This document shows, piece after piece, positions 56,630-64,000 of a stretch of DNA of 64,000 bases. The notes beneath the pieces were generated by a model. The model saw only the letters and a program-made list of their open reading frames with translations. It was not told where the DNA came from and did not search any database. Made by a program: the position numbers and the translations under genes. The stretch is from NCBI RefSeq assembly GCF_003367505.1, contig NZ_PXXX01000025.1:28728-92727 (forward strand). Reading direction: 5' to 3'. Origin of the DNA: Lysinibacillus capsici (GTDB taxonomy: Bacteria; Bacillota; Bacilli; Bacillales_A; Planococcaceae). Position 1 is the first letter of the stretch; every line of letters begins with the position of its first letter.

Positions 56630-58370
56630 TATGATCATTCTCCAATTTGAATTTTGCCACTAGACCTTGCAGCTCTTCTGCTGTTTTGCCCAGTGATGAA
56701 GAGGCATCCTTTACTTCCTGCATGGTAGATAATTGCTCTTGTGTAGAATTCGAGACATTTGAAGAGAACTCTGCTGACTGCTCTGCAGATTGTTTAATAT
56801 TATTAACAGATGCCGCCACTTCTTCTGAGGATGCAGAAATTTGTTGTGAGGCTGCTGAAATTTCACGTATTTGGCTAGCTACTTCTTCTGAGGAAGTAAG
56901 AATTTCTTTAAAGATTTCGCCTACTTCATTGGTAAATGCCATCCCTACCTTAACATCCTCTTTACCTTTCTCCATAACCGTGATAGAAGCGTTTGAATCA
57001 GACTGAATAGAACTAATTAAATTGTAAATTTCTGTTGCTGATTGAGAGGATTGTTCAGCTAAGCGTCTCACTTCATCCGCAACAACGGCAAAGCCTTTAC
57101 CGTGTTCACCTGCTCGTGCCGCTTCGATCGCAGCATTTAAAGCTAATAGATTTGTTTGATCAGCTATAGCAGTAATTAAGCTAACAATTTCACTTATTTT
57201 TTTAGTATTAACATGTAGTCCATTAATGGTTGTCCCTATTTGTTCAACAGAATCATTAATTAACTCCATTTGAGCAATAACTTGTTGTACAACTTCATTG
57301 CCTCGTTCAGAAGCCTGTGATGCTGAAATAGAGGATTCCGCAGCTACATTTGCAGAATCAGCAATTTGCTGAATACCTGTTGCAGTTTCTTCCATAGCAG
57401 CAGCTGTTTCCTCTGTCATGGTCATCGAGGCCTCAGCATTTTGTGTAATTTGATTCATGTCTAGTGCAATATTTGTTGAGCTGTTATAAGTTTCACCAGC
57501 ATGTACCGTTAATTGATTGGCTGCTGAAGAAACGTGATTGGATGTATTGCGTATGTTTAAAATAATATGTTGCAAATTAGCCACCATTGTACGAATGGAT
57601 TCAGATAATTTACCAATTTCATCCTTTGATGTCTCTAAATCCACATCTATTAATTCACCATTTGCCACTTGATTGGCAACGTTCACTACTTTTTTCAGTG
57701 GCTTTAATAGTCGATCTATAATTATGTAAACTAAAACTAATAAAATTAAAATGCCGATAATGGCAATGACAATTTGCTTAATCACACTTGTTTTAATAAT
57801 CGTATTGATATAATCAGCGGAGTAATCAATCCCTAATAGGGCAATCAGTTGGCCATTATCATCTTTAATAGGACTAAAAACCGTTCTCCAAGAACCAAAA
57901 GGATCCTCGAAAATATCAGTTACCTCTGTACTATTATTTTCAATAGCTAATTTTGCTGTTTCTACATGTTCATCCGCTAAATCAGTAAAAATTTCACCGG
58001 CTTCATATACTTCATTTAGATTAGAGGTATAGCCAATTGGATTGACGCCACCCTCATCCTTGACATCCCAAATATAACTCCAGCTCATAATACCTTGCTG
58101 GTCCTGAATCATATCAAGTTGCTTTTGGATCTTTGTAAACTTTGCGTTTGTTTCCCCTTTTTCGGACAGCAAATCTTTTACTTCATCACTGTCTAAGCTC
58201 ATAGCTGTTAATAAACCAACACTTTTTAATTCTTGCTCCAAATCCACATTCATCCGATTATTCAATTCACTAATACTTTGCGTCGTAATAATAGCGATAA
58301 GCAGTAATACAACGATAGAGACTGTTAGTAAAAGCTTATTTTTTAATGATGTGTTTTTTAACAACTTCAT
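56619..58370 (-). CDS. Methyl-accepting chemotaxis protein with Cache-like ectodomain
   Basis: The 583-residue receptor has TM1 (about 13-33), an ectodomain (about 35-200) with the Cache-like blocks [19 protein letters not shown] and GLIGIDYS-like [13 protein letters not shown]2, HAMP, and [20 protein letters not shown] in the signalling tip. ATG 58370 has AAAGGAGG about ten bases upstream. A frame to 58466 runs into the terminator and riboswitch and is not real. It is first in an operon with an SDR and a sodium:solute symporter and under a c-di-GMP riboswitch. Confidence 0.94.
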   Translation of the reverse strand: MKLLKNTSLKNKLLLTVSIVVLLLIAIITTQSISELNNRMNVDLEQELKSVGLLTAMSLDSDEVKDLLSEKGETNAKFTKIQKQLDMIQDQQGIMSWSYIWDVKDEGGVNPIGYTSNLNEVYEAGEIFTDLADEHVETAKLAIENNSTEVTDIFEDPFGSWRTVFSPIKDDNGQLIALLGIDYSADYINTIIKTSVIKQIVIAIIGILILLVLVYIIIDRLLKPLKKVVNVANQVANGELIDVDLETSKDEIGKLSESIRTMVANLQHIILNIRNTSNHVSSAANQLTVHAGETYNSSTNIALDMNQITQNAEASMTMTEETAAAMEETATGIQQIADSANVAAESSISASQASERGNEVVQQVIAQMELINDSVEQIGTTINGLHVNTKKISEIVSLITAIADQTNLLALNAAIEAARAGEHGKGFAVVADEVRRLAEQSSQSATEIYNLISSIQSDSNASITVMEKGKEDVKVGMAFTNEVGEIFKEILTSSEEVASQIREISAASQQISASSEEVAASVNNIKQSAEQSAEFSSNVSNSTQEQLSTMQEVKDASSSLGKTAEELQGLVAKFKLENDHNGH

Positions 58371-58400
58371 TTCCCCTTTTCCTCCTTTGAACTTTACTTG

Positions 58401-58433
58401 CAAAAAAATGCCTATTTCAAAAGAAATAGGCAT
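58401..58433 (-). terminator. Expression-platform terminator of the c-di-GMP riboswitch
   Basis: A perfect 11-bp stem (ATGCCTATTTC with GAAATAGGCAT) and 4-base loop is followed by TTTTTTT on the minus strand, about 30 bases before the chemoreceptor start. Confidence 0.9.
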
Positions 58434-58477
58434 AAAAGAACAAAAACTAGAATGAGAATGATACAACTAGCACTCTT

Positions 58478-58558
58478 TTGCAACCCAGCCGCCATAGCAT
58501 TTATTGCCTTAGACCTGTAGCTTTGCGTCTTTACTTTTCAGTAAATTTGCCTATATTT
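58478..58558 (-). ncRNA. c-di-GMP-I riboswitch (GEMM-I)
   Basis: On the minus strand the aptamer blocks appear in order: GGCAAATTTACTGAAAAGTA (with a GAAA loop), AAAGACGCAAAGCTACAGG, TCTAAGG, then GCTATGGCGGCTGGGTTGC. This is the class I c-di-GMP aptamer layout. A terminator and the chemoreceptor gene follow, so c-di-GMP should control transcription of the operon. Whether binding turns it on or off cannot be read with certainty. Confidence 0.93.
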
Positions 58559-58566
58559 CCCTACCA

Positions 58567-58595
58567 AAATTAACACAGTAGGTAAAAGTAGTCAA
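58567..58595 (-). promoter_or_regulatory. SigA-type promoter of the c-di-GMP riboswitch operon
   Basis: TTGACT and TAATTT are separated by 17 bases on the minus strand; the aptamer begins about nine bases after the -10. Confidence 0.6.
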
Positions 58596-58685
58596 TGCTC
58601 TCTACTTAAAACATACATATTTTATACTAGCTGTTCCTTCATTAATAATTATATAAATTACTTAATTATGATTCATCTATTGAAC

Positions 58686-58725
58686 AAAATAAAACAGCTA
58701 CAACCTCAATTAGCGTTGTAGCTGT
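58686..58725 (-). terminator. Terminator after the 64-residue membrane protein
   Basis: ACAGCTACAAC pairs with GTTGTAGCTGT; TTTATTTT follows on the minus strand. Confidence 0.87.
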
Positions 58726-58763
58726 CCACTTTCAATTCACTTACCCCTAAGTGTTTGAATAAA

Positions 58764-58958
58764 TTATACGTTTTGTGTGACAAGTAATACGGAAGGTATA
58801 AAGGATAACGCAAACATAGCGATATACCATACGGAAGTACGACGTAATGAAAAGCGTACTTTTTTTCGTTCCGCATAAAAAATATCTAACATAACTGCAA
58901 CAATAAAAGGCATTGTAATACATGCAATAGCTACTAATAAGATGTCAAAATAAATCAT
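58764..58958 (-). CDS. 64-residue membrane protein, unknown
   Basis: Two hydrophobic segments (about residues 3-23 and 43-60) with a basic stretch between (AERKKVRFSLRR). It starts MIYFDILLVAIACITMPFIV. ATG 58958 has AAAGGGGTG upstream. A frame to 59006 lacks a site. Single-gene unit. No family recognised. Confidence 0.72.
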   Translation of the reverse strand: MIYFDILLVAIACITMPFIVAVMLDIFYAERKKVRFSLRRTSVWYIAMFALSFIPSVLLVTQNV

Positions 58959-59099
58959 ACAAGCACCCCTTTGTCTGTGAACATTTTTCATCTTTTTTGT
59001 GAACATTTTGTGATAATTTTATTGTACACAATTTCGTCACAAATTGTCAACGAGTTTTAAAGAAAAAAATGGCACTTTATGATTGATATCCATTGTGCA

Positions 59100-59594
59100 T
59101 TATGCTCTATATTTATATGTTAGGCCCCTTAAAAAATTTCGTACGAATGAATCGCCACACTCTTTATAATTACGATGACTTGGATTTCTTAAAATAGCAC
59201 CTAATTCACCTTTTGTAACTTTAATGCCGCCGTCATATAAAATCTCAAGCATCTCCTCAGTTGTTAAAGCTAAAGCAATTTTTACTTTCTTTAGCAGCAT
59301 ATTATTTGGGCTTTCTTTACCTGACACAGGTAAAGGTCCAACAGCCTGTCCTTCTCTTGGTTTCTGAGGCCCGCGTTTAAAAGTAATTAATCCATTTAAA
59401 AATGCCTCTAACATTTTATTATTACATTTGATGTATTCCTCTGGCGCTTCTTCCTCATCATTAATCTTAATCAGCATATTTAATACTTCTTCCTTTGTAT
59501 AATCCATGCCACCAAGTTTAAAAATTTCTACCATATCTACATTTTTTATATCGAACGCATAGCGTAAACGAATTAAGATATCATTATTTGTCAT
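59100..59594 (-). CDS. yehS: DUF1456 family protein (YehS-like)
   Basis: The 164-residue protein has two similar units: NNDILIRLRYAFDIKNVDMV with EIFKLGGMDYTKEEV, and LLKKVKIALALTTEEMLEIL with DGGIKVTKGELGAIL, which is the internal duplication of DUF1456/YehS. Function unknown. AAAGGAGG precedes ATG 59594. Divergent from the SASP gene. Confidence 0.9.
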   Translation of the reverse strand: MTNNDILIRLRYAFDIKNVDMVEIFKLGGMDYTKEEVLNMLIKINDEEEAPEEYIKCNNKMLEAFLNGLITFKRGPQKPREGQAVGPLPVSGKESPNNMLLKKVKIALALTTEEMLEILYDGGIKVTKGELGAILRNPSHRNYKECGDSFVRNFLRGLTYKYRA

Positions 59595-59778
59595 TATATT
59601 TCCTCCTTTAATTAACCTTATATAGTAAAGAGCCAGGCTTAATTATAACAGAGAGTTTGCTGATTATTGCTAGCTTTCCACAAGTTGTTGTTGTTAGCAA
59701 ATAGCGTGTGCATTTCCTACTTTTTAAATGTATGAAAAATTTAATCGCAACCATTCTAAGGTCAAGGAGGTGAGAACA

Positions 59779-59982
59779 ATGGCTAACAATAACCGCAGTT
59801 CAAATAAACTTCTAGTACCTGGAGTACATGAGGCTGTCAATCAAATGAAATATGAAATTGCACAAGAGTTTGGCGTTCAGCTTGGGCCAGAAGCATCTTC
59901 TCGTGCAAATGGTTCCGTTGGAGGAGAGATTACAAAACGTCTTGTTGAAATCGCTGAAAAACGTTCAAAAGGTTTATTATAA
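59779..59982 (+). CDS. Alpha/beta-type small acid-soluble spore protein
   Basis: The 67-residue protein has [14 protein letters not shown] (with the GPR protease cleavage region) and [15 protein letters not shown] near the end, both typical of alpha/beta SASPs. It coats and protects spore DNA. ATG 59779 follows AAGGAGGTGAG; a frame to 59728 is open but has no ribosome binding site. It should be made in the forespore; I could not settle its SigG promoter. Confidence 0.96.
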   Translation: MANNNRSSNKLLVPGVHEAVNQMKYEIAQEFGVQLGPEASSRANGSVGGEITKRLVEIAEKRSKGLL

Positions 59983-59997
59983 TTAAATACTAATAAG

Positions 59998-60042
59998 AAA
60001 AGAACGAATCCCATTTACATAATTGGAATTCGTTCTTTCGTG
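59998..60042. terminator. Terminator between SASP and MFS genes
   Basis: AAAGAACGAAT pairs with ATTCGTTCTTT, with A and T tracts on the two sides. Confidence 0.82.
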
Positions 60043-60052
60043 CTCTATAAAA

Positions 60053-61249
60053 TTATGCTGTTTGCAATTCCTTCCCTGAGCTCTTAAGCGTTAGCATAAC
60101 GATAAAGGAAATACAATACAGTGCTGCTAAGTAAATCATCACGACAGTCATATCGTAGCTTTGTAAAATAAAACCTACAAAGATTGGTGAAAACCCACCT
60201 ATAGCTCGTCCAAAGTTAAAAATGGTGTTTGTTGCTGTACTGCGAATTTGTACTGGATAAAAGCTACTAATTAATGCACCATACCCTGCAAACATTCCAT
60301 TAGAGAAGAATCCTACAACCGCACCGCCTACTAATATCGCTACTGCACCTGTTGCAAACGAGTAAAAGAATACAGCACATGCAGAGGCTACTAAAAAGAT
60401 CCCGAATGTTCGCTTTGCACCAAAACGATCCATAAATCTACCAAACGTCAGCATTCCAATGATCATGCCAACTGCGGTACTAATTGTCCACAATGCTGAG
60501 CTTGAAACCGATAAACCTTGCGATTTCTGTAACATCGAAGGTAGCCAAATCATTAGACCATTATAGCCTGCAATTTGAACAGTTGCCATTAGAATTAGGG
60601 AGAGTGTTGTCATGGTGATACGAGGTGAAGCAAATAATTGTGCTAATTTCCCGTTCTCTTGCTTATTATTTTGTTGTTTCTGCGCTGCTAACCATTCTGG
60701 TGATTCATCAATATTTTTACGTACGATAAAGGCGAAAATAACTGGTAGTAATCCTACAAAGAATAATGCACGCCACCCTAAAGTTGGTAAAATAATAGCA
60801 CTTAATAAAGCAGCTAAAATTACTCCATATTGTGCACCTACACTGACATAAGAGGATGCTCTACCTTGTTTATTCTTTGGCCAAGCCTCCGCCACAAGCG
60901 CCATCCCAATACCATATTCTCCGCCAGCACCTAAACCAGCGATAAATCTATAAACATAAACTTGTTCAATACTTGTTGCTACTCCTGTTAAGGCCGTTCC
61001 GATGGCAAACAAAATAATCGTATACGTAAACACTTTTACTCGACCATATTTATCTGCTAATACACCGAAAATAATACCACCCAGTAGCATCCCAATATTC
61101 GTGATGGATGAAATCAATCCACCTGTTGCAAGATCAATATTAAATTCTGCAATAATCATTGTCATAGCAAAGGAAATAAACATAATGTCCATTCCTTCTA
61201 GCGTTAGCCCTGCCACTGAAGCAACCACGGTTTTTTTACGATAATCCAT
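60053..61249 (-). CDS. MFS transporter (AAHS-like) under PyrR-type attenuation
   Basis: The 398-residue transporter starts with ASVAGLTLEGMDIMFISFAM and has GVLADKYGRVKVF, GAGGEYGIGMALVAEAWP and FGRFMDRFGAKRTFG, typical of the sugar/aromatic acid:H+ branch of MFS. The leader carries a PyrR binding loop and a terminator, so its substrate is likely pyrimidine-related; orotate, a heteroaromatic carboxylate, fits the family. GGAGG lies eight bases before ATG 61249. Single-gene unit. Confidence 0.9.
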   Translation of the reverse strand: MDYRKKTVVASVAGLTLEGMDIMFISFAMTMIIAEFNIDLATGGLISSITNIGMLLGGIIFGVLADKYGRVKVFTYTIILFAIGTALTGVATSIEQVYVYRFIAGLGAGGEYGIGMALVAEAWPKNKQGRASSYVSVGAQYGVILAALLSAIILPTLGWRALFFVGLLPVIFAFIVRKNIDESPEWLAAQKQQNNKQENGKLAQLFASPRITMTTLSLILMATVQIAGYNGLMIWLPSMLQKSQGLSVSSSALWTISTAVGMIIGMLTFGRFMDRFGAKRTFGIFLVASACAVFFYSFATGAVAILVGGAVVGFFSNGMFAGYGALISSFYPVQIRSTATNTIFNFGRAIGGFSPIFVGFILQSYDMTVVMIYLAALYCISFIVMLTLKSSGKELQTA

Positions 61250-61366
61250 TCTTTTTAGCCTCCATTTTCTAGTTGTCGATCTCTTTTAGTGAATGGATTA
61301 TAGCTGTCTTGTCCATTCTCTTTTGAAGCCTCACGGGACTTCCTTTAAAAGAGGGGTACGAAACAA

Positions 61367-61402
61367 TAATAAAAGCCCTTCCGTCACAGAGGACAAAAGG
61401 GC
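61367..61402 (-). terminator. Terminator of the PyrR-type attenuator
   Basis: GCCCTT pairs with AAGGGC with an inner GTC/GAC; TTTTATT follows on the minus strand. It sits between the PyrR loop and the MFS start. Confidence 0.8.
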
Positions 61403-61440
61403 ATGACAAAGCAAAGATATTAGCTTAAAAATATCACATA

Positions 61441-61475
61441 GCCCTTTTCAGCCTCTCTGGACCGTATTAAAGGAT
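61441..61475 (-). promoter_or_regulatory. PyrR binding loop (anti-antiterminator)
   Basis: The minus strand reads CCTTTAATACGGTCCAGAGA followed by GGCTGAAAAGG: the conserved TCCAGAGAGGCT core of PyrR binding loops inside a CCTTT/AAAGG stem. In Bacillus, PyrR with UMP stabilises this hairpin and lets the downstream terminator form. Confidence 0.9.
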
Positions 61476-61504
61476 TTATATATCGTTCATTTATACCGTT
61501 CTAC

Positions 61505-61533
61505 ATTCTATAAGATTACTGAAGAAAAAGCAA
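61505..61533 (-). promoter_or_regulatory. SigA-type promoter of the attenuated MFS gene
   Basis: TTGCTT and TAGAAT are separated by 17 bases on the minus strand, about 30 bases before the PyrR loop. Confidence 0.5.
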
Positions 61534-61551
61534 TGGTCGAATAGTGGAAAT

Positions 61552-62895
61552 TCAACACGGTATTTCTATAAAGTTTTGAGCAAACTGATAAATTAGATTG
61601 GCAGGTACAGCCAAATTAAGGTTTTGACCATCATCGAAGCCTGCTGTAATCAGACCAACCAATCGCCCATGCATATCCAATAAAGCACCACCTGAACTGC
61701 CATTTGATATAGCGGCTGTAAATTGAATCATAGACATTTGCCGAATATCACGAAAACCCGAAACAATCCCATCAGAAACTGAGTTAAACAATCCTAACGG
61801 ACTGCCAATCGCCACAATTTTTTGCCCTCGAACTAATTGTCCATCCATTTTTACAGGTAAAGGATGGCTTATTCTGTCTACCTTCAAAATAGCCAAATCA
61901 TGCATATCATGATATTTTACAAATTGATGGGTAATATACTCGTTGGTATCATTTTCATAGAGCACAGAATAATATTTTCCACCACCCACAACATGCAGGT
62001 TTGTTAAAATATATCCATCTTGGTGGAGAACGACACCAGAGCCATAGCATAAAACCTTGTCATCCTCCCCGAAGGTCTTAATCATCACAACAGATGTGGC
62101 TAAGGAGGCTAATTGCTCATAGCTCCACTCCTCCGTCGCATTCGTTTTTTGAGCAGGAATGTTCAATTGTCTTGAAGTACTTTTAATAGGCAATGTTATT
62201 TCTTTTTCATAGAAATGTCGACACATATGTAAGGTAGATGACGCTTCTATTATAGGGTACAAATTGGCAATATCTCCTTTGGGATTCATGTAACAAATAT
62301 CACACCCCAGTGACGATAAGAAATATAAAAATAGTAATTCATGCTGCGTAATGTCACCTATAAAAACAATTTTGGGGGAAGTTGGATTTTCCTCCGAAAA
62401 AATTTGTGGTAAATAATAATCCATCCAAAACAAAAATTTAACTGCAAAATTTTTTAACAACGTTTCATTAGGATAAGGCTGATTTTCTTTAAATAGTTGA
62501 ATCATCTGTTTAAAGCTTAGCTTTTTTGTCCATTCAAGTTGATCACTCGCTAATTTACTGCACAAAGATAGCTTATACAGTAATTGCGGGTTTTCAGCAG
62601 CAGTCTGCCACATTCTCCAACTTTCCGACAATCTATCTACATCTTCCTTATTACGAATGACCTCAAGCTTATGCAGTCGTAAATAAAAAATGCTTTGCTT
62701 GGAGAAATACTCCTCCATTTTTAGAATCTCATCTTTATAAAAATCTACAGAATCAGGTATACCGATATATCGTAGAAAAACAACTTCCTTCGTAAGAGAA
62801 TGTTTGTTGTGATTAATTTGCATAAACTCCTGAAAAGTATTTGCTGATTTATTGTATTTAATTTTTAACGGTCTAGTTGTCACAATCATCTTCAT
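61552..62895 (-). CDS. YceG-like domain fused to trypsin-like (S1C) protease domain
   Basis: The 447-residue protein has no signal peptide or membrane segment. Residues 1-230 resemble the end of YceG-like proteins linked to tellurite-type stress clusters (KIVFIGDITQHELLFL and LSSLGCDICYMNP). Residues 265-447 are an HtrA-like serine protease with the triad His301 (TNLHVV), Asp333 (HDLAIL) and Ser401 (NGSSGGALLD). No PDZ domain. Such a cytoplasmic fusion is unusual. TATAGGAG lies before ATG 62895; ATG 62889 is as good. Confidence 0.78.
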   Translation of the reverse strand: MKMIVTTRPLKIKYNKSANTFQEFMQINHNKHSLTKEVVFLRYIGIPDSVDFYKDEILKMEEYFSKQSIFYLRLHKLEVIRNKEDVDRLSESWRMWQTAAENPQLLYKLSLCSKLASDQLEWTKKLSFKQMIQLFKENQPYPNETLLKNFAVKFLFWMDYYLPQIFSEENPTSPKIVFIGDITQHELLFLYFLSSLGCDICYMNPKGDIANLYPIIEASSTLHMCRHFYEKEITLPIKSTSRQLNIPAQKTNATEEWSYEQLASLATSVVMIKTFGEDDKVLCYGSGVVLHQDGYILTNLHVVGGGKYYSVLYENDTNEYITHQFVKYHDMHDLAILKVDRISHPLPVKMDGQLVRGQKIVAIGSPLGLFNSVSDGIVSGFRDIRQMSMIQFTAAISNGSSGGALLDMHGRLVGLITAGFDDGQNLNLAVPANLIYQFAQNFIEIPC

Positions 62896-63121
62896 ACAAC
62901 TCCTATAAGCTCTTCATTACATATAATGGTACTTATATACAATTCTCTGATGTTTCTCTAAATCCTCTATTGATTGCAAACAAAAAAACCCGACTCTATA
63001 AAGAATTGGACGTAGCTTTGGAATAAAGATTTAGAATAACAACTCCCAATGTTTTCTAGTTGTTCATTAGTATTCCATTAGTTGTTAATGCCACTCTAAC
63101 ATAATTAAAAACTAAAAAGAT

Positions 63122-63147
63122 GTTTTATCCATTCAATTTAGTGGAAT
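63122..63147 (+). promoter_or_regulatory. Possible SigB promoter of the YflT-like gene
   Basis: GTTTTA, a 14-base spacer, and TGGAAT. These match the SigB -35 (GTTTAA) and -10 (GGGWAW) at five of six positions each. The gene's stress family supports it. Confidence 0.5.
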
Positions 63148-63182
63148 AGATTGAATGTGAACATATATAGGAGGGATCAATA

Positions 63183-63503
63183 ATGACAGTCAAATTGACA
63201 GTAGAAAACGTAGTACAGGCGAAACAAGAAGTGGAGAAATTAGAAGCGCAAGGATATCTTCGAGATAACATTTACATCTTTGCGCACTATGAAGAACGTG
63301 AAGATGATATTAACGAAGCACTCGGGACAGAAGAAGCTGGTATTAGCGAGCAAGGGTTCCTGACTTCTCTGAAGAACCTGGTGAATTCCCGTGGAGATGA
63401 ACTCCGCAACAAGTTAGCTTCTGTCGGATTAAGTGAATCGGAAGCTGCTCAATTCGAGAAGGAACTGGATACAGGTAAATTGGTCATAATTGCCAATAAG
63501 TAA
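63183..63503 (+). CDS. General stress protein, YflT domain
   Basis: The 106-residue acidic protein starts TVENVVQAKQEVEKLEAQGY followed by DNIYIFAHYEER, then a helical part and DTGKLVIIANK. This is the YflT (heat-induced stress protein) pattern. B. subtilis members belong to the SigB regulon. AGGAGGG lies before ATG 63183. Its codon use is a little more GC-rich than its neighbours. Function unknown. Confidence 0.85.
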   Translation: MTVKLTVENVVQAKQEVEKLEAQGYLRDNIYIFAHYEEREDDINEALGTEEAGISEQGFLTSLKNLVNSRGDELRNKLASVGLSESEAAQFEKELDTGKLVIIANK

Positions 63504-63540
63504 AAACAAACCCGGGAATCCAATCCCGGGTTTGTTTCAT
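63504..63540 (+). terminator. Terminator after the stress protein gene
   Basis: A perfect 14-bp stem (AAACAAACCCGGGA with TCCCGGGTTTGTTT), 6-base loop, and a short T-rich tail; its GC-rich core is unusual for this region. Confidence 0.85.
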
Positions 63541-63822
63541 TTACACCTTCGTCTCTGTATTCAAGATAGCCTTTCAACTATTGTCAATGATCTGCTCGAG
63601 GAAATTTTCTTCTTCTTCATTAAAGAGTCTTCTTTAGCAATATGGTCCTATTCATAAAGAATGACACTTTTCCTTATTATGAAAAATCGCCCGTTTGTTG
63701 AATAACTAATTTTTATTAATAATAGCGTTTTCTCATATATTTCTTATTTAGTAGTTCAATGACTATTGAAGATAAATTCATAAAAAATTAGAGCTACAGT
63801 TTAATGACTCTAATTTTTACGT
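63541..63822. other. Intergenic stretch with possible decayed coding remnant
   Basis: No intact gene is seen. On the minus strand around 63575-63640 short open stretches in two frames (for example LFNEEEENFLEQIIDNS followed by a stop) may be the remains of a gene. The terminator of the small gene at the edge lies at 63782-63818. Confidence 0.35.
63782..63818 (-). terminator. Terminator of the small gene at the window edge
   Basis: AAAAATTAGAG pairs with CTCTAATTTTT and T's follow on the minus strand. Confidence 0.75.
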
Positions 63823-63978
63823 CTATTCTTTACAAAAATCGACAAATTTTTTTGCCTGTATTAAGGACATATCTGTTTGTTCTCTCACAAACTTCACCGC
63901 TTTAATTTCACCGACGGACTTTATTTTCTCTTTTACTAAGGCAATCAGTTCCTTATTATAGATTTTAGTATAATCCAT
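63823..63978 (-). CDS. Small protein resembling the L7/L12 C-terminal fold
   Basis: The 51-residue frame from ATG 63978 contains KSVGEIKAVKFVREQTDMSL followed by IQAKKFVDF, which follows the ribosomal L7/L12 C-terminal pattern (K.AVK.VRE.T...L.EAK..V). It has no strong ribosome binding site, and the frame is open to the window edge, so the true start may lie outside. Stand-alone proteins of this kind exist in Bacillales; function unknown. Confidence 0.55.
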   Translation of the reverse strand: MDYTKIYNKELIALVKEKIKSVGEIKAVKFVREQTDMSLIQAKKFVDFCKE

Positions 63979-64000
63979 TTTTAAACTGTACCCTATAAGA

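Noticed and set aside
56619..58466. Chemoreceptor frame extended to 58466
   Set aside because: The extension reads the riboswitch terminator hairpin; a good ribosome binding site stands before 58370.
63575..63640. Possible minus-strand coding remnant (NEEEENFLEQIIDNS)
   Set aside because: It needs a frameshift, has no start and matches no family I can name.

Overview
This window looks like a chromosomal segment from a low-GC, Gram-positive, motile, endospore-forming member of the Bacillales, most probably Lysinibacillus or a close relative. The evidence is strong GGAGG-type ribosome binding sites, frequent TTG starts, spore genes (SASP, spoVR, yhbH, prkA, polysaccharide deacetylase PdaA), Bacillus-type small genes (yfkK, ywqG, SE1561 family) and flagellar motAB. 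An aspartate racemase overlapping an ATP-grasp D-aspartate ligase matches the L-Lys-D-Asp peptidoglycan bridge that is a genus trait of Lysinibacillus. I see no rRNA, tRNA, transposase, prophage or CRISPR array. The region reads as a stable core chromosome with accessory islets.

Layout. 1-13 kb: recX edge, SDR epimerase, pdaA, 23S rRNA methyltransferase, a coiled-coil protein of unknown role, an MFS gene behind a small ORF and hairpin, ywqG, class I fumarase, PerR-boxed iron exporter pfeT, YihY/YtxH pair. 13-22 kb: motAB, M29 aminopeptidase, carbonic anhydrase, GNAT, PPK2, TspO-like protein, methionine aminopeptidase, thiamine transporter thiT with a TPP riboswitch, small membrane and basic proteins. 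22-35 kb: sbcDC, a secreted SGNH hydrolase, a second M29 aminopeptidase, a YfmL-type RNA helicase, the D-Asp racemase/ligase pair, a C39-like lipoprotein, an acyl-CoA ligase. 35-43 kb: a globin chemoreceptor with a C-terminal CZB-like domain, a run of small, probably spore-related genes, ykuD, DUF2935, RNase J. 42.6-45.4 kb: an orphan half-HsdS-like protein divergent from an XRE regulator, a radical SAM/SPASM protein, an Asn/Gly-rich protein. 45.6-51.5 kb: spoVR, yhbH, prkA, and an M23 peptidase. 51.8-61.5 kb: two chemoreceptors, a sodium:solute symporter, an SDR, SASP, and an MFS transporter. 61.5-64 kb: a YceG-like/trypsin-like fusion, a YflT-type stress protein, and a small L7/L12-like protein at the edge.

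Regulatory RNA is the most notable content. A c-di-GMP-I riboswitch with a terminator precedes an apparent three-gene operon (chemoreceptor, SDR, sodium:solute symporter). A PyrR-type attenuator precedes an AAHS-like MFS transporter, which points to a pyrimidine-related substrate such as orotate. A TPP riboswitch controls thiT, and a hairpin plus a 37-codon ORF precedes another MFS gene. PrkA appears to start at an ATT codon. Many start sites below were moved from the longest possible ORF to the codon with a correctly spaced ribosome binding site.
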